33,027 bases of DNA from Oscillospiraceae bacterium (GCA_017460955.1 JAFTZY010000055.1:1-33027); one strand, 5' to 3'; counted from the stretch's first letter, positions 22,662-31,253 are shown. Notes: generated by a model not told the origin, from the sequence alone. Program-made: numbers and translations.

Positions 22662-24013
22662 GCCGATCCCTCCTGTCCGTCCTTCAGACCAAAATGCAGT
22701 CCCTGCTTCTTGAAGACCTCCTTGCGGAAGAGCGGATTGTAGAGCAGATACGTCATCAGCCGGTAGGGGGTGCGCAGATTGGTCCGGGGCTCCAAGGCCC
22801 TTGTGAAGATGGAGCCGGGGCTGTTAAAGCGGCGGCGGCAGTCAAAGGCGATCTCGGTGAGCTCGTCCGGGGTCATGTGCCGGGGGACGATGCTGCAATA
22901 GTTGAAGCGGTAATCCTCGTGCAGCCACCATTTTCCGTCATAGAGCAGGCGGTCTTCCCGCTTGAGCTTCTCATACAGGGGCGTGTTCGGGTAGGGCATG
23001 AGGATGTTGAAGGCAGCAAAGGTGAATTTGCTCTCAATGGCAAAATCGCACGTTGCCCGGATGGATTCCACCGTGTCCCCGTCGTGCCCCACTGTGAAGG
23101 CTGCCCAGGTCTGGAGCCCCCACTGCCGGAGCTGCTCGATCTCACGGGCGTACATCTCCCCGGAGCCGCTGCGGTTCTGGAATTTGTGCATGTCCTCGAT
23201 GTTCTGCGGGGAGATGGACTCAAAGCCGATGACCAGTCCCAGGCAGCCGCTCTTCACCATGAGCTCCATGAGCTCCGGGTCGCGCAGCATGTCCATGCTT
23301 CCCTGGCTCACCCAGCGGATCTTCAGCGGGATGAGCGCCCGGAACAGCTCCTTGGCCCGTTCGTGGTTGCAAACGATGTTGTCATCGACAAAGAAGAGGA
23401 GCCGCCGCTTCTGTGAGCGGATCTCGCGGATGACATCCTCCACCGGACGGCAGTAGTGATGCGCCTTGAAATAGACGGAGGAGGCACAGAAGCTGCATTT
23501 GTGGCTGCATCCGCGGGAGAATTGCAGGAGGGTGATGGGCAGATACCCCTTGCCCTCAAAAATATCCCGCCTTGCGATGACATTCCCCTGCGGACAGACG
23601 GGCTGTACGGCATCATAGCGCTTTTGCAGATGCTCCGCACGGCAGTCCTCGATCATCTGCGCCCACACGGGCTCGGCATCGCCGACAATGAGACTGTCGC
23701 AGTGCTGTGCGACCTCCTCCGGGATGAGCATGGCATGCATCCCGCCCATGACGGTGGGGATGCCGCGCTGCTTGAATTCGGCGCTGATCTCGTAGGCACG
23801 CCTTGCCGTGAACGTCTCGACCGTGATGGCCACCAGGTCCGTTTTCTCGTCATAGGGAATGGCCTCGCAGCGGTCATCGTAGAGCACGACCTCCACATCC
23901 GGGGGCGTGAGGGCCGCTAAGATCCCCAGGGGCAGCGGCTCCATACGCGCCTCATCGACGTAGAGGCTGTGCTCCCGGCGGCCGATATTCGGTTTAATCA
24001 ACGTCAGCTTCAT
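22658..24013 (-). CDS. B12-binding-type radical SAM protein RS3
   Basis: 451 aa. The N-terminal domain (1 to about 140) has TVMGGMHAMLIPEE (87-100) and CDSLIVGDAE. The cluster motif is Cys169, Cys173, Cys176 (RGCSHKCSFC). FFVDDNIVCNHERA, LVIGFESISPQNIEDM and YDGKWWLHEDYRF are the shared features of the RS1/RS3/RS4 subgroup. It should use SAM and probably cobalamin to modify an unactivated carbon; the substrate is unknown. It overlaps RS4 by 20 nt at its start, the largest overlap in the operon, and shares ATGA with GNAT2 at its end. No SPASM or extra Cys-rich C-terminal domain is visible. Confidence 0.86.
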   Translation of the reverse strand: MKLTLIKPNIGRREHSLYVDEARMEPLPLGILAALTPPDVEVVLYDDRCEAIPYDEKTDLVAITVETFTARRAYEISAEFKQRGIPTVMGGMHAMLIPEEVAQHCDSLIVGDAEPVWAQMIEDCRAEHLQKRYDAVQPVCPQGNVIARRDIFEGKGYLPITLLQFSRGCSHKCSFCASSVYFKAHHYCRPVEDVIREIRSQKRRLLFFVDDNIVCNHERAKELFRALIPLKIRWVSQGSMDMLRDPELMELMVKSGCLGLVIGFESISPQNIEDMHKFQNRSGSGEMYAREIEQLRQWGLQTWAAFTVGHDGDTVESIRATCDFAIESKFTFAAFNILMPYPNTPLYEKLKREDRLLYDGKWWLHEDYRFNYCSIVPRHMTPDELTEIAFDCRRRFNSPGSIFTRALEPRTNLRTPYRLMTYLLYNPLFRKEVFKKQGLHFGLKDGQEGSA

Positions 24014-25310
24014 TGAGGATCCCTCCGAGGAGCTGTCCCTGCTTGTGCCGGATCTCCCGCCGGGAAATGAAATTTGCCAGCAGGAACACGAACAGATTCA
24101 GCGGTTTGAGATGATAGGGATTGCCGAGCATCCGCTTGAAGATGCAGGAAGGCGAGTAGAACCGGGTGCGGATAGAGAGGCAGCCGTCCCGGAGCGCCTC
24201 CGGGGACATGCCCTTGGGGACAAAGGCCGTCTCCCCGTAGCGGTACTTGTCCGAGAGCCACCATTTCTTGTACAGGAGCCGGTGCTCGGCCTCCATGCGC
24301 GCATAGGTCTGTGTGCCGGGCATGGGGATGAGGGGATTGAAATTGGTCACAGAGATGTTGTTTTTTACGGCAAAGCGGTAGGTCCTTTCAAAGACCTCCG
24401 GACCGTCCCCGTCGCAGCCAAGGACGAAGGTGCCGTAGATGAGGATGCCGTGCCGGTAGATGCGCCGGATGAGCGCCTCGTAATCCCGCATGGCGTTTGC
24501 CGCCTTGTGGATCTCCCGCAGGCTGTCTTGACTCAGGCTCTCAAAGCCCATGAGCACGAGGAAGCACCCGGCCTTTTTCATGGCCGCAAGGAGCTCGTCA
24601 TCGGCCGCGGCATCCATGCTGATCTGGCAGGCCCATTTCTTTTTGAGCGGCGCGATGGCGCGGAAGAGCTCGAGTGCCGATTCCCGGTCATAGAAAATGT
24701 TGTCGTCCACGAAAAAGAGGATCTTCTCTGGCGCACGGGCAAGCTCCCCGGCGATCATGTCCGCGCTCTTGCGGCGCACGCATTTGTACATGGTCTTGAT
24801 CGAGCAGAATTCGCAGTTGAATTTGCAGCCCCGTGAGATCTGGTACACTCCGATCCCGTAATAGCGGTGCCGGTAGATCTCCGGCACGGGCGGCACAGGG
24901 GTGAGGGGCAGGCATTCCCCGGAGCGGTACTTCGGTCTGGGTGCGCCCCGGCGGCAGTCCTCCAGGAAGTCCCCCCAGGTATCCTCGGCATCGCCGATGA
25001 GGACACTGTCAGCATAGAGGAGCATCTCGTCGGGCATGACGCTCGCATGGAATCCCCCCATGACGATCACCGTGCCGGGACGGCGGTATTTCTTGGAGAG
25101 GATGTAGGCACGCTTGGCCGTGTAGGTCTCCACCGAAAAGGCGATGATGTCGGCATCGAGCGTCTCGGGGAGCGTTTCGGCCCGCTCATCGAGGAAGAGA
25201 ATGTCGTCCCTGGGCGGCGTCAGGCTTTTGATGATGGAAAAGAGGATCGGCTTCATCGCATCGGAGGCGATGTGCTCGAACATGTTCAGCCGGATGAATA
25301 CGATCTTCAT
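23994..25310 (-). CDS. B12-binding-type radical SAM protein RS4
   Basis: 438 aa. The N-terminal Rossmann-like domain has VIVMGGFHASVMPDE (81-95) and ADSVLIGDAED. The cluster motif is Cys162, Cys166, Cys169 (RGCKFNCEFC). FFVDDNIFYDRES, LVLMGFESLSQDSL and YKKWWLSDKYRY place it with RS1 and RS3. The C-terminal 60 residues are hydrophobic and basic (LNLFVFLLANFISRREIRHK), hinting at membrane contact and perhaps a lipid-like substrate. The start forms ATGA with the RS5 stop. Chemistry is as for the family; the substrate is unknown. Confidence 0.86.
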   Translation of the reverse strand: MKIVFIRLNMFEHIASDAMKPILFSIIKSLTPPRDDILFLDERAETLPETLDADIIAFSVETYTAKRAYILSKKYRRPGTVIVMGGFHASVMPDEMLLYADSVLIGDAEDTWGDFLEDCRRGAPRPKYRSGECLPLTPVPPVPEIYRHRYYGIGVYQISRGCKFNCEFCSIKTMYKCVRRKSADMIAGELARAPEKILFFVDDNIFYDRESALELFRAIAPLKKKWACQISMDAAADDELLAAMKKAGCFLVLMGFESLSQDSLREIHKAANAMRDYEALIRRIYRHGILIYGTFVLGCDGDGPEVFERTYRFAVKNNISVTNFNPLIPMPGTQTYARMEAEHRLLYKKWWLSDKYRYGETAFVPKGMSPEALRDGCLSIRTRFYSPSCIFKRMLGNPYHLKPLNLFVFLLANFISRREIRHKQGQLLGGILNEADVD

Positions 25311-26611
25311 GATGCATTCCGTTTCTGGTCGATCCCGAGGAATTTAAAGCCGATGTTGGCGCCGAGCAGGATAAAGACGTAGGGATGGAAGCGCCAGGGG
25401 GAGGTGAAGGTCCGCCGCAGCACGCGCTTCCAGGAATAGGCTTCCCGCCATACCTGCCGGTAGATGGCATCGAGACGTCCGGCGCTGAGGTTGACGGGCG
25501 AAAAGACAGCCGTGTGCTGGTTGTAGCGGCTCCACTCGTGGGTGAGGATGCGCCCGTGCTTTTCGTAATCCTCATAGAGCTTGGTGCCGGGATAGGGCGT
25601 GAGCACGGCAAAACGGCACAGATCGAGCCCCAGGCGGTCCACGCGCTCCGGGAGCGCGAGCAGCTCCTCCTCCGTGTCGCTGTCAAAGCCGAGCACAAAG
25701 CAGCCGTTGACGGCCATGCCATGGCTGTGGATGTTGGCGATGACCGTTTTGTACTTGTCCGTCTCCTGAAAGCGCTTGCCGACGCTGCGCAGGGAGGAGG
25801 TGTTGAGGGATTCAAGCCCGATGAGCACGCCCCGGCAGCCGCTGCGGTAGGCGGCCTCCATGAGCTCGTGGTCGTACCCGAAATCCGCCGTGGCATTCGA
25901 GGCCCACAGGATGTGCAGGGGCTCGAGCGCCTTCATGAGCGAGAGGGCATACTCGCGCTTAGCAAAGAAATTCGGGTCATAGAAGATGACCATTTTTGTA
26001 TGGAGTGACCGGACCTCCTCCACGACCGATTCAACGGGCCTCGGGTCACTGCGCCACATCATGCTCATGGAGCAGTATTTGCAGCGGTTGTTGCAGCCCC
26101 GGTCGGCGATGACGGCCGGGATCCTGAGTTTCCTGTGCTTTGTCACGACATCCCGGGCCGGAATGGGATACTCGGCAGCACAGACGATGGGGTTGTGGTA
26201 ACGCGCCTTGGGAGCGCCTGCCGCAAAATCGTGCAGGAAGGCCGGAATGGAGATCTCTGCCGGACCGATGATGACCGTATCGCAGTGCTGCAGCGCCTCC
26301 TCCGGCATGGCCGTGGCGTGATAGCCGCCGCAGACCACATAGCTCCCGCGCTCCCGGAAGGCATCCGCATGCCGGTAGGCGGACAGGGCGGAGGAGGTCT
26401 CGAAGGAGATCATCACCACATCATAGTGCGTCCGGTCGTACTGCACGCGCTGGGAGTTCTCATCCACCACGTCGATCTGTCCGAACATCCCCTCCGGCAC
26501 GAGGGAATAGAGCACGGCCAGTGTCAGCGAGGGGTAGGAGAGCAGACTGGAAAACCGACCGCGGTATGCGACCTCCGTTTCATTCCAGGCATGGATCAGC
26601 AAGAGCTTCAT
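25307..26611 (-). CDS. B12-binding-type radical SAM protein RS5, first operon gene
   Basis: 434 aa. The N-terminal domain has VVCGGYHATAMPEE (92-105) and CDTVIIGPAE. The cluster motif is Cys173, Cys177, Cys180 (RGCNNRCKYC). FYDPNFFAKREYAL and LIGLESLNTSSLR follow; EWSRYNQHTAVFSPVNL near the end is the counterpart of RS2, not the KWWL form. The ATG at 26611 is chosen for the AAGGAGG 5 nt upstream and a promoter just beyond (26657-26685); the open frame runs on to 26887 but passes through that promoter and the neighbouring terminator. The C-terminus ends with a hydrophobic stretch (FHPYVFILLGANIGFKFLG). It is the promoter-proximal gene of the ten-gene operon. Substrate unknown. Confidence 0.86.
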   Translation of the reverse strand: MKLLLIHAWNETEVAYRGRFSSLLSYPSLTLAVLYSLVPEGMFGQIDVVDENSQRVQYDRTHYDVVMISFETSSALSAYRHADAFRERGSYVVCGGYHATAMPEEALQHCDTVIIGPAEISIPAFLHDFAAGAPKARYHNPIVCAAEYPIPARDVVTKHRKLRIPAVIADRGCNNRCKYCSMSMMWRSDPRPVESVVEEVRSLHTKMVIFYDPNFFAKREYALSLMKALEPLHILWASNATADFGYDHELMEAAYRSGCRGVLIGLESLNTSSLRSVGKRFQETDKYKTVIANIHSHGMAVNGCFVLGFDSDTEEELLALPERVDRLGLDLCRFAVLTPYPGTKLYEDYEKHGRILTHEWSRYNQHTAVFSPVNLSAGRLDAIYRQVWREAYSWKRVLRRTFTSPWRFHPYVFILLGANIGFKFLGIDQKRNAS

Positions 26612-26656
26612 GGGGACCTCCTTTCCGGTGTGCAGCCGGGGTGATACTACAATTCC

Positions 26657-26685
26657 ATTATACCATAGGATCCATGCAAATGCAA
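26657..26685 (-). promoter_or_regulatory. Promoter of the ten-gene radical SAM operon
   Basis: Minus strand: -35 TTGCAT, 17-nt spacer, perfect -10 TATAAT. Predicted start near 26650, a leader of about 40 nt, then the RS5 Shine-Dalgarno. The -35 lies only 3 nt past the T-tract of the terminator of the upstream lipoprotein gene. I see no riboswitch-sized leader, so B12-riboswitch control at this position is excluded. Confidence 0.75.
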
Positions 26686-26688
26686 CAG

Positions 26689-26724
26689 AAAAAAAGAAGC
26701 CCCATGCCGGCAAAACCGGCATGG
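26689..26724 (-). terminator. Terminator of the lipoprotein gene
   Basis: A 9-bp stem (26702-26710 with 26716-26724), a 5-nt loop, and on the minus strand a run of seven T (26695-26689) a few bases after the stem. Confidence 0.75.
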
Positions 26725-26756
26725 AGTATCGAAAATGAAGAACTGTTTTGTTTATG

Positions 26757-29168
26757 TCAGAACTGCCGGGGATCCTGCCCTTCCTGTGCGGAAAAATCCT
26801 CCTCACGGGACCGCATGCCGTGTCTGCCGCCGCGGCGCATCTCCGTGTTCCCCTCAGCCGGCATTTCACCGGGGTTGAAGTCCCCAAAGTCAGGCATCAC
26901 AGCCTCGCCGTTTTCATCCGTCGGCAGCTCACCGGGAGTGAAGTCCCTGAAATCCGGCATTACAGCCTCGCCGTTCTCATCCGTCGGCAGCTCACCGGGA
27001 GTGAAGTCCTTAAAGTCGGGCATCACAGCCTCGCCGTTTTCATCCGTCGGCAGCTCACCGGGAGTGAAGTCCCTGAAATCCGGCATTACAGCCTCGCCGT
27101 TCTCATCCGTCGGCAGCTCACCGGGAGTGAAGTCCTTAAAGTCGGGCATTACGGTCTCGCCGTTCTCATCCGTCGGCAGCTCACCGGGGGTGAAGTCTCG
27201 CTGGGGATCGCCGTCCTGTCTGCCAAAGCCGCCTCTGCCGCCCGGCATCATACCGCCGCCAAAGCCCATGCCGCCGGCCTCGCCGATGAAGCTGACCGGA
27301 TCCGTGAGGGTGACGGAGCCCGCTTCGGTGCCGTCACCGCGGTAGCCGCCCGCTTCGTACAGACCGTCCGTCTGCCCGGCATCGGAGCTGCCGCCGGTGT
27401 ACACCGTGTAGGTGCCTCCGTCCTGGAGGGCGGGTGTGCTGATGACGATGCTCTGGAAGCGCTTGGCGGGCGCAAAGCTCAGGACCTCCTCGCCGCTCTC
27501 GCCGCATACGGTCACAAGGGTGCCTGCATCGAGCGCCGAATCGGATGTCATAACGATCGTGCGCTGGCTGCCCTCGGGGTATTCTGCCATACCGGAGCTG
27601 CCCGCGGCAATGAGCACACCGCCCTCACAGGTGATGCTGCCGTTGCCGTCAAGAGCGCCGTTGCCGTCATTGGTCGGGCCGTTCACGATCACCGTGCCGC
27701 CGGTCATCCGGAGCGTGCCGTTGGAATCGAGTCCGTCGCCGCCGGCATCCACATAGACATATCCGCCGGAGATGACGAGCGTGCAGTCCACAGCACTGCC
27801 CATGGCGCCCTGGGAGGAGCCGTCGCTGGCGTTGAAGCCGTCATCGCTCGAGACGATCCGGACATTGCCGCCGGATACCGTGATATTGGCACCCTCCACG
27901 CCCTCATAGGACTGCGTGATCTCGGCATTGCCGTCAAGGATCTCAAGAGCGCCGTCCGCATGGAGCCCCTTGTCCCCGGCTGCAATCGAAATGCTGCCGC
28001 CCTCCATGCGCAGATCCCCGTTGGAATGCAGCGCATCATCCGCCGTATCGAGCGTCAGTGTGCCGCCGGTGATATAGAGAAGGGAACCCGCCTTAAGGCC
28101 CTTGACACTCACGCTGTCCGTGGTATCGCTTTGCGTCTGCCGGTCACGCCCGAAGCCGCCAGATCCGAGATCGCCGGTTTTCTGCACGGCATTGGCTGTG
28201 CCGCCGCCGGAGGTCACGGTGCAGTCACCGCCCGTGACAACCAGCTGGGACTCGGCCTGGATGCCGTCCTGGGCCGCATCGACTGTCACACGTCCGCCTT
28301 GCAGATAGACAAATCCCTTAGACTCATCCGTGTCGTTGTTCGAACGGATGCCGTCGCCGCCGGACGTCACAGTGATCGTGCCGCCCGCAATGGCGACATA
28401 GTCCTTGCCCTTAATGCCGTCTCCGGCAGCCTCCACGGTCAATGTGCCGCCCGTGATGACAAGGTCATCCTTCGAGGTGATGCCCTCGTTGCACTGTCCG
28501 TGAACGGTCAGACTGCCGCTGCCGTTGACAGTCAGGCTGTCCTTGCTGTAAATGGCAGCATCGGGCGCACCGTCCTGCGTATCGGCATAGGTGCTGCCGT
28601 CGGTGACTGTATTCTCCGACCCGTCGGCAAGCGTGAGGAAGACCTTCTTGGCACTTTCCACATAGAGCGCACAGCCGTCGGAGGAGGTGATGGACGCATC
28701 ATCGAGAATGAGCTGGACCTTCCCCTCGCTTGCGACCGTGACCCTGCCGTCCGTGAGGGAGCCGGTCAGCCGGTAGACGCCCTCGTCCGTGACGGTGATC
28801 TCACTGCCCGAAACGGTCACACCGCTGCCGTCCACCTCGGCCGAATCCCCGGTCAGGGTAATGACCGTATCGGCATCGGCCTCGCCGGAGAGGTCCCGGT
28901 CGGTGAAAAGAGTTTCCGGGTCAAAGCACAAAAGCGCATTGCCGTTCGTTTCGCTGACGGGCGCAGCAGTCACGATCTCCTCCTCGCCGTTAGCTTCGGT
29001 ATGTCCTTCCGTCTCGTCGGAAGCGCTGTCCTGTACGGACTGTGCAGTGCTGCTGTCAGCACTGTCGGGATCGCTGCTGCTGTTGCTCTGCTGCACACAG
29101 CCGCATACCAGAAGGGAAAATGCCATGGCAGCGCTGAGCAGACGGGTAAAATTATTATGATCTTGCAT
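26757..29168 (-). CDS. Lipoprotein with Cthe_2159-like beta-helix
   Basis: 803 aa. An N-terminal hydrophobic segment (residues 8-24) ends in a lipobox-like VCGC (lipidated Cys24), followed by a Ser/Asp-rich spacer. About 75-480 hold many short Gly/Asp repeats (ITSSDGCAL, GITSKDDLVITGGTLTV, GIRSNNDTD, ALHSNGDLRMEGGSISI) typical of a right-handed parallel beta-helix. They match the Cthe_2159 type, a calcium-dependent family from Clostridium thermocellum reported to bind cellulose and polygalacturonate. Then come Gly-rich linkers and, at about 660-764, five copies of a 21-residue acidic, Pro-rich repeat. It is probably a surface protein that holds pectin or another polysaccharide. The ATG at 29168 has only a weak SD (GGTGAT); longer starts would spoil the lipoprotein signal. 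It has its own terminator downstream. No catalytic motif is seen. Confidence 0.82.
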   Translation of the reverse strand: MQDHNNFTRLLSAAMAFSLLVCGCVQQSNSSSDPDSADSSTAQSVQDSASDETEGHTEANGEEEIVTAAPVSETNGNALLCFDPETLFTDRDLSGEADADTVITLTGDSAEVDGSGVTVSGSEITVTDEGVYRLTGSLTDGRVTVASEGKVQLILDDASITSSDGCALYVESAKKVFLTLADGSENTVTDGSTYADTQDGAPDAAIYSKDSLTVNGSGSLTVHGQCNEGITSKDDLVITGGTLTVEAAGDGIKGKDYVAIAGGTITVTSGGDGIRSNNDTDESKGFVYLQGGRVTVDAAQDGIQAESQLVVTGGDCTVTSGGGTANAVQKTGDLGSGGFGRDRQTQSDTTDSVSVKGLKAGSLLYITGGTLTLDTADDALHSNGDLRMEGGSISIAAGDKGLHADGALEILDGNAEITQSYEGVEGANITVSGGNVRIVSSDDGFNASDGSSQGAMGSAVDCTLVISGGYVYVDAGGDGLDSNGTLRMTGGTVIVNGPTNDGNGALDGNGSITCEGGVLIAAGSSGMAEYPEGSQRTIVMTSDSALDAGTLVTVCGESGEEVLSFAPAKRFQSIVISTPALQDGGTYTVYTGGSSDAGQTDGLYEAGGYRGDGTEAGSVTLTDPVSFIGEAGGMGFGGGMMPGGRGGFGRQDGDPQRDFTPGELPTDENGETVMPDFKDFTPGELPTDENGEAVMPDFRDFTPGELPTDENGEAVMPDFKDFTPGELPTDENGEAVMPDFRDFTPGELPTDENGEAVMPDFGDFNPGEMPAEGNTEMRRGGRHGMRSREEDFSAQEGQDPRQF
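26877..27191 (-). repeat. 63-bp tandem repeat, five units
   Basis: Five in-phase 63-bp units start at 26877, 26940, 27003, 27066 and 27129, with partial units on both sides. Each codes for a DFTPGELPTDENGE-type 21-residue acidic repeat. Units alternate between ttaaagtcggg-like and ctgaaatccgg-like variants (Lys versus Arg at the unit end), so the array probably grew by copying a 126-bp dimer. Confidence 0.92.
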
Positions 29169-29277
29169 GTGGATCACCGCTTTCTGTAGTGTCCCCACCC
29201 CGTATCTTTTTCTTTCTGATTGGTAGTATACCGGACAAATGTGGTAGTTTTGTGATAATCCCATAAAAGTAAGATAA

Positions 29278-29305
29278 ATCCGGAGACTGCATGCAGTCTC
29301 CGGAT
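29278..29305 (-). terminator. Terminator of the ABC exporter operon
   Basis: A perfect 28-bp palindrome, 29278-29305, able to form a stem of up to 14 bp with essentially no loop (realistically about 12 bp around GCATGC). It lies just after the last ABC gene on the minus strand and is followed there by a T-rich stretch. It also separates that operon from the lipoprotein gene. Confidence 0.75.
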
Positions 29306-29312
29306 CTGAGAG

Positions 29313-31253
29313 CTATTCAAGCTCGAACGCGCCGGTATAGAGCTGGTAGTAATGCCCCTTCTGGGCAATGAGCTGGTCATGGCTGCCGCGCTCGATGACA
29401 TGCCCGTGGTCGAGCACCATGATGACATCGGAATTGCGCACTGTGGACAGACGGTGGGCGATGACAAAGACGGTCCTGCCCTCCATGAGCTTATCCATGC
29501 CGCGGGCCACGATGGCCTCCGTGCGCGTATCGATGGAGGAGGTCGCCTCATCGAGGATCATGACGGGCGGATCGGCGACTGCCGCACGGGCGATGGCAAT
29601 GAGCTGGCGCTGGCCCTGCGAGAGGTTGGCACCGTTGCCGGTGAGCATCGTGTCATAGCCGTCGGGGAGTCTGGTGATAAAGTCGTCCGCACCCGCCAGG
29701 CGTGCCGCACTGCGGCATTCCTCATCGGTCGCGTCGAGCTTGCCGTAGCGGATGTTCTCCATGACCGTGCCGGTGAAGAGGTTCGTCTCCTGGAGCACGA
29801 TGCCAAGGGACGTGCGCAGATCGGACTTTAAGATCTTGTTGATGTTGATGCCGTCGTAGCGGATCTTGCCGTCGGCGATGTCATAGAAGCGGTTGATGAG
29901 GTTGGTGATGGTGGTCTTGCCGGCACCGGTGGCGCCGACGAAGGCGACCTTCTGGCCGGGCTTGGCATAGACGGAGACGTCATGCAGCACAGTCTTGCCC
30001 TCCTCATAGCCGAAATCCACATGCTCCATGACCACATCGCCCCGGAGCGGCGTGTAGGTCACCGTGCCGTCGGCTTGGTGCGGGTGCTTCCATGCCCAGT
30101 GGCCGGTGTGCTGCTGCGTTTCGGTCACGGTGCCGTCGTCAGAAAGCTGTGCATTGACCAGGCGGACATAGCCCTCGTCCGTCTCGGGCGTTTCGTCCAT
30201 CAGCGTGAAGATACGGTCCGCACCGGCCAGTGCCATGACAATGGCATTGATCTGCTGGGTGACCTGGTTGACATTGCCGGTGAACTGTCTGGTCATGTTC
30301 AGGAAGGCGACCACGATGCTGACATTGAGGATCATTTCGTTGTTGACCAGACCGTAGATGCTCGGGTTGTAGACATGGCCGAGCACCATCACACCGCCGA
30401 CCACAGCCAGCAGCACATAGAGGATGTTGCCGATGTTCATAATGACGGGGCCGAGGATGTTGGAGAAGGCATTGGCCTTGAAGGCATCATCGCACAGCTC
30501 CTCATTGAGCTTGTCGAACTGCTCCTGCGATGCGGCCTCGTGATTGAACACCTTGACGACCTTCTGGCCGTTCATGATCTCCTGTACGAAGCCCTCGGTC
30601 TTGCCGACGGACTGCTGCTGGCGGATGAAGTAGCGCGCCGAGCCGCCGCCGACCTTCCCTGTGACGAACATGATGGCCGCCACGCCCGCAATGGTCAGGA
30701 GCGTGAGCCACAGGCTGAAATAGACCATGATGCAGAACACCACGATGACCACGGTTCCCGCACGCAGCAAGGTGGGCAGGGCCTGGGAAATGAGCTGGCG
30801 CAGTGCGTCGATGTCGTTGGTGTAGTAGCTCATGATGTCGCCATGCTTGTGGGTGTCGAAGTAGCGCACGGGGAGGTTCTGCATCTTCTCGAACATCGCC
30901 TTGCGCATTTTGTTGAGGAAGCCCTGTGTGATGAAGGCCATCAGCTGTGTGTAGAGGGTGACGGCGATGATGGCAATGATGTAGATGACAACGAGGGTCA
31001 CCATCATCGGGATGAGCTTTGCCTTTGCATCTTCCCATGTCAGGGCATTTTTCGGATCAAGCGTCTCCGTGATGACGGCAATGACCTTCTGGATGTACAG
31101 ATCCGGGATGGCAGCGGCCACCGAGGAGAAGAGGATGCAGAAGATGGTCACGGGCACCATCACCGGGAAGAACCGGAACAGCATCTTCACAAGGCGGCCG
31201 AGCGTGCCCTTTTTGGCTGCCGGGCGCTTTCCGCCCATCATCGGCTTAGGCAT
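29313..31253 (-). CDS. ABC exporter subunit with consensus ATPase site
   Basis: 646-aa half-transporter of the multidrug/lipid exporter class: six transmembrane helices (about 40-370) then a nucleotide-binding domain (about 410-640). Walker A is GATGAGKTT, the signature reads LSQGQ, and Walker B is VMILDEATSSID, with the catalytic Glu present. A spacer of about 50 residues between helices and ATPase holds WAWKHPH, typical of this pair type. It is the second gene of a two-gene operon and starts at 31253 behind GGAGGTGA, overlapping the partner stop by 8 nt. With that partner it forms a heterodimer; the cargo is unknown, but drugs, lipids or peptides are usual for the class. The hairpin at 29278-29305 ends the operon. 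Confidence 0.92.
   Translation of the reverse strand: MPKPMMGGKRPAAKKGTLGRLVKMLFRFFPVMVPVTIFCILFSSVAAAIPDLYIQKVIAVITETLDPKNALTWEDAKAKLIPMMVTLVVIYIIAIIAVTLYTQLMAFITQGFLNKMRKAMFEKMQNLPVRYFDTHKHGDIMSYYTNDIDALRQLISQALPTLLRAGTVVIVVFCIMVYFSLWLTLLTIAGVAAIMFVTGKVGGGSARYFIRQQQSVGKTEGFVQEIMNGQKVVKVFNHEAASQEQFDKLNEELCDDAFKANAFSNILGPVIMNIGNILYVLLAVVGGVMVLGHVYNPSIYGLVNNEMILNVSIVVAFLNMTRQFTGNVNQVTQQINAIVMALAGADRIFTLMDETPETDEGYVRLVNAQLSDDGTVTETQQHTGHWAWKHPHQADGTVTYTPLRGDVVMEHVDFGYEEGKTVLHDVSVYAKPGQKVAFVGATGAGKTTITNLINRFYDIADGKIRYDGININKILKSDLRTSLGIVLQETNLFTGTVMENIRYGKLDATDEECRSAARLAGADDFITRLPDGYDTMLTGNGANLSQGQRQLIAIARAAVADPPVMILDEATSSIDTRTEAIVARGMDKLMEGRTVFVIAHRLSTVRNSDVIMVLDHGHVIERGSHDQLIAQKGHYYQLYTGAFELE

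Noticed and set aside
14772-26611. RiPP precursor peptide for the radical SAM enzymes
   Set aside because: All gaps in the operon are 23 nt or less, and I see no small SD-preceded frame with a leader-like sequence on the coding strand. The enzymes also lack a RiPP recognition domain or SPASM cysteines by eye.
26612-26700. Cobalamin riboswitch in front of the radical SAM operon
   Set aside because: The predicted leader is only about 40 nt, too short for a B12 riboswitch, and no B12-box-like sequence is seen.
26748-29189. 813-codon open frame antisense to the lipoprotein gene
   Set aside because: Mirror of a GC-rich, repeat-rich gene; the lipoprotein frame has a signal sequence and beta-helix repeats, while the antisense product has no recognisable domain.
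29225-29260. Promoter for the lipoprotein gene with TATACT (minus strand, 29225-29230)
   Set aside because: The -10 is good but no convincing -35 lies 17 nt upstream, so it was left out of the features.
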